The position numbers and the translations under genes are program-made. The notes below the pieces were generated by a model. It had not been told where the DNA came from, ran no database searches, and saw only the letters and a program-made list of their open reading frames with translations. From positions 1-5,244 of the forward strand of contig DATDXW010000036.1 of assembly GCA_035289125.1 (NCBI GenBank): a stretch of 5,244 bases of DNA, given 5' to 3'. The DNA comes from JACQID01 sp035289125. GTDB taxonomy: Archaea > Aenigmatarchaeota > Aenigmatarchaeia > GW2011-AR5. Below, one piece after another: positions 2,745 to 5,244 of this stretch; position 1 is the stretch's first letter; the number at the start of each line of letters is the position of its first letter.

Positions 2745-5038
2745 TGGATATGGTGCACAAAATATTGAAGAGAGACGGGACGACAGTAAATTTCGAAAGG
2801 GACAAGATAAGCAACGCGATATTCAAGGCAGCGCAGTCCGTGGGCGGCACGGACAGGGAGGAAGCGGAAAAGCTGTCGTCGCAGGTCGTTTCCACGATAG
2901 AAGAGAGGTTCATCGGCAAGATACCGAGCGTGGAGGAGATACAGGACATAGTCGAAGAGGTTCTGATAAAGTCGGGGCATGACCAGACAGCCAAGGCTTA
3001 CATACTCTATCGGGCAAAGCGCGCCGAATTGCGCGCTCACGCCAAGAAAGTTCCGGCGCACGTGCGCCAGCTCGTGGAGGAGTCGCGGAGATATTTACGC
3101 AACCCGCTTTCTGAGTTTGTCTATTTCCGCACATATTCACGCTGGGTGGATGACGAAGGCAGAAGAGAGACATGGATAGAGACAGTGGACAGGTACATGC
3201 AGTTCATGAAGGAAAATTTGGGCACCAAGCTTCGCGAAGACGAGTACAGTGAGATAAGGGAAAGCATACGCAATCAGGACATAATGCCGTCTATGCGGTT
3301 GATGTGGAGTGCAGGCGCTGCCGCACGGACAAGTAACGTGTGCGGCTATAACTGCTCCTACATAGCGCCATTGCAACTTGAGGACTTTGCGGAAATAATG
3401 TACCTCTCGATGTGCGGCGCGGGTGTCGGTTTTTCCGTCGAGAGCCAGACGGCACAACTATTGCCGATAATCGCGCGGCAAACCGGGCAGAAGTTGCCTG
3501 AGCATGTCATAGGCGACAACAAGGAGGGATGGTGCGACGCGCTGACGCTCGGGCTGAAGACGTGGTATTCCGGGAAGGACATAATATTCGACTATTCCCG
3601 CATAAGGCCGGCAGGCGCGAAGCTCAAGACGATGGGCGGGCGAAGCTCCGGTCCGGAGCCGCTGCACAATCTGCTGGATTTCGCGCGCGCTAAAATACTG
3701 GCGTCGCAGGGCCGCCGCCTGAGTAACATAGACATACACGACATAATATGCAAAATAGGCGAAGTCGTGGTGATGGGCGGGGTTCGTAGAACGGCACTTA
3801 TCTCGCTGTCGGACCTGAATGACGAGCAGATGCGGAATGCCAAACAGGGGTATTTTTACATGACTCAACCGCAAAGGACAATGGCGAACAATTCAGCGGT
3901 TTATGTGAGCAAGCCGCCTTCTACCGTGTTCATGGAAGAGTGGCTTTCTCTTGCGAAGAGTGGGACAGGTGAAAGAGGAATATTCAATCGCGGCGGGTTG
4001 CGAAAGCAGCTGCCGGAGAGGCGGTGGAGAATGTTCAGAGAATGTTACGACTCATCAGGAACAAATCCTTGCGGGGAAATAATATTGAGAAGCAAAGAAT
4101 TCTGCAACCTCACGGAAGTGGTGTGCCGGGCGGAAGACAACGAAGACACGCTGATGAGAAAGATGAGACTGGCGACGATACTCGGCACTTATCAGTCTAC
4201 GCTTACGAAGTTCCCCTACCTCTCGGACGAATGGAGAAAGAACTGCGAAGAAGAACGACTCTTGGGCGTTTCATTGACGGGGCAATGGGACTGCAAGACA
4301 GTGCGAAACAGCGAGACTCTGCGCAGGCTTAAAGAAGTGGCAGTAGAAACCAATCGGCTTTACGCTCGCAGGTTCGGCATAAATGAATCCGCGTCAATAA
4401 CGTGTGTCAAGCCGTCCGGCACAGTGTCGCAGCTAGTTGACTCATCGTCTGGCATGCATCCGCGCCACGCCAAATATTACATAAGAAGAATACGCATAGC
4501 CGCGCACGACCCGCTGTTCAAGATGCTCCGCGACCAGAAGTTCCCGTACCACCCGGAAGTCGGGCAGACCATGGACTCTGCTACGACGTTTGTGTTTGAA
4601 TTTCCCGTCAAAGCTCCAGAAGGCGCAGTCGTGAAAGACGACCTGACGGCGCTGGACCAGCTTGAATACTGGAAGATGGTGAAGGAGAACTATACGGAAC
4701 ACAACCCGTCAGTGACCATTTCCATCGGAGAAGACGAGTGGCTTTCGGCTGCGGAATGGCTTTACAATCACTGGGATATGATAGGCGGGCTATCTTTCTT
4801 GCCGCGGGAGAGCCACGTCTACAAGCTTGCGCCGTATGAAGAAATAGCGAAAGAGCAGTACGAACAGATGTGCATGGCGATGCCGGAAGCGGACTTTGCG
4901 AACATCGTGCTTTACGAAAGCGAGGATGCAACGCAAGGCGCGAAGGAAGCTGCATGCGTCGGCGGCGTGTGCGAGTTCATGCCGGATGGCGCGACGCCGA
5001 TTGTCGTGGAGACTGTGACCGTGTCAAACAAAGGATGA
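2741..5038 (+). CDS. nrdJ: Adenosylcobalamin-dependent (class II) ribonucleoside-triphosphate reductase
   Basis: 765 residues with an intact frame. It reduces ribonucleotides to deoxyribonucleotides using a cobalamin-generated thiyl radical. It resembles the monomeric RTPR type (YLSMCGAGVGFSVE at 221-234; GGRSSGPEPL at 299-308). Residues about 4-97 are an ATP-cone (K-R-D-G-T-T-V-N-F ... A-Y-I-L-Y-R-A-K-R), a site for allosteric activity control. The catalytic set matches the Lactobacillus enzyme by spacing: C205 (N-C-S) and C455 as the redox pair, C444 as radical cysteine and E446 in N-P-C-G-E, with C444 to C455 eleven residues apart as in C408/C419. C739-x4-C744 is the C-terminal shuttle pair. 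GTG at 2741 overlaps the nrdR stop (GTGA); ATGs at 2744 and 2750 are equally plausible, the last with GGTGAT 4 nt upstream. It is cotranscribed with nrdR. It needs cobalamin, and no cobalamin genes are in view. Confidence 0.96.
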   Translation: MMDMVHKILKRDGTTVNFERDKISNAIFKAAQSVGGTDREEAEKLSSQVVSTIEERFIGKIPSVEEIQDIVEEVLIKSGHDQTAKAYILYRAKRAELRAHAKKVPAHVRQLVEESRRYLRNPLSEFVYFRTYSRWVDDEGRRETWIETVDRYMQFMKENLGTKLREDEYSEIRESIRNQDIMPSMRLMWSAGAAARTSNVCGYNCSYIAPLQLEDFAEIMYLSMCGAGVGFSVESQTAQLLPIIARQTGQKLPEHVIGDNKEGWCDALTLGLKTWYSGKDIIFDYSRIRPAGAKLKTMGGRSSGPEPLHNLLDFARAKILASQGRRLSNIDIHDIICKIGEVVVMGGVRRTALISLSDLNDEQMRNAKQGYFYMTQPQRTMANNSAVYVSKPPSTVFMEEWLSLAKSGTGERGIFNRGGLRKQLPERRWRMFRECYDSSGTNPCGEIILRSKEFCNLTEVVCRAEDNEDTLMRKMRLATILGTYQSTLTKFPYLSDEWRKNCEEERLLGVSLTGQWDCKTVRNSETLRRLKEVAVETNRLYARRFGINESASITCVKPSGTVSQLVDSSSGMHPRHAKYYIRRIRIAAHDPLFKMLRDQKFPYHPEVGQTMDSATTFVFEFPVKAPEGAVVKDDLTALDQLEYWKMVKENYTEHNPSVTISIGEDEWLSAAEWLYNHWDMIGGLSFLPRESHVYKLAPYEEIAKEQYEQMCMAMPEADFANIVLYESEDATQGAKEAACVGGVCEFMPDGATPIVVETVTVSNKG

Positions 5039-5050
5039 AAGGTGCGAAGC

Positions 5051-5107
5051 ATGTATGAGATAAGCGAGACAGCGAAGATTGTAGTGGTGAAGAACCGAGA
5101 TTCATAA
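5051..5107 (+). CDS. Possible 18-codon ORF downstream of nrdJ
   Basis: ATG at 5051 is preceded by AAGGTG with a 6-nt gap, a fair ribosome binding site, and lies 12 nt after the nrdJ stop. The peptide (M-Y-E-I-S-E-T-A-K-I-V-V-V-K-N-R-D-S) is unremarkable. It could be a micro-protein, the start of a degraded third operon gene, or chance. Confidence 0.25.
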   Translation: MYEISETAKIVVVKNRDS

Positions 5108-5126
5108 AGCCTTGGCGGGAATGACT

Positions 5127-5153
5127 GTTATTTCTTTTATTGCGTTGTTTCTT
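5127..5153 (+). terminator. T-rich tract, possible archaeal-type terminator of the nrd operon
   Basis: The stretch is dominated by short T-runs (TTATTTCTTTTATT, then GTTGTTTCTTC) with no strong hairpin before it, resembling the oligo-T terminators of archaea. It lies about 90 bp after nrdJ and just beyond the 18-codon ORF. The remaining bases to the window end hold no convincing gene. Confidence 0.35.
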
Positions 5154-5244
5154 CATAACCCGCGCACCGAAAGCGACGCAAGAGATAATGGCAGGTTGTA
5201 GTCACTCTAATCAAATGATAACTAAGTAAAACTAAAAAACGAAC

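Noticed and set aside
2660..3061. Minus-strand ORFs of 87-138 codons beneath nrdJ (also 3137-3457, 3458-3874, 4608-4955)
   Set aside because: They are shadow frames of the strongly supported nrdJ gene and have no protein-family features.
5035..5058. ATGA-overlapping 7-codon ORF directly after nrdJ
   Set aside because: Too short to support, and it ends within the start of the slightly better 18-codon ORF.

Overview
The window looks archaeal, possibly from a small-genome DPANN-type lineage, although this is not certain. The support is an AT-rich TATA-like element the right distance upstream of several genes, short or absent leaders, GGTGAT-type ribosome binding sites, heavy use of ATA for isoleucine in the core genes, and a RelE-type toxin whose tail (LDLYHKDEQ) is of a kind I associate with archaea. 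The two housekeeping genes, nrdR and an adenosylcobalamin-dependent reductase, have bacterial-style organisation.

Layout. Positions 1-105 are a gene-less edge holding one good hairpin (67-103). Positions 106-575 form a 470-bp AT-rich single-gene cassette: a cupin gene bounded by two-part inverted repeats, with no transposase. Positions 599-1015 (minus) hold the C-terminal half of a tyrosine recombinase that lacks its first catalytic arginine. Positions 1097-1602 (minus) are an AbrB-type antitoxin followed by an overlapping RelE-type toxin, with a perfect 16-bp palindrome near the predicted transcription start. Positions 1668-2083 (minus) look empty at first, but they read as four consecutive very small genes (38, 31, 33 and 34 codons). 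The first three are joined by two GTGA stop/start overlaps, each preceded by a GGTGAT site. The last two encode paralogous H-x-C...C-x2-C putative zinc-binding mini-proteins. Positions 2084-2300 are a divergent promoter region with two similar sites 31 bp apart that fit tandem NrdR boxes. Positions 2301-5038 (plus) are nrdR and nrdJ, overlapping by 4 bp. Positions 5039-5244 hold at most an 18-codon ORF and a T-rich stretch.

Function. The right half is a self-contained deoxynucleotide synthesis unit: NrdJ reduces ribonucleotides with a cobalamin radical, and NrdR, which carries a related ATP-cone, probably represses both genes through the boxes just upstream. The left 2.1 kb is an accessory island of a mobile cassette, a recombinase remnant, a toxin-antitoxin pair and the mini-gene operon. 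The strongest candidates for something undescribed are the repeat-bounded cupin cassette and the coupled mini-gene operon with twin zinc-finger micro-proteins.
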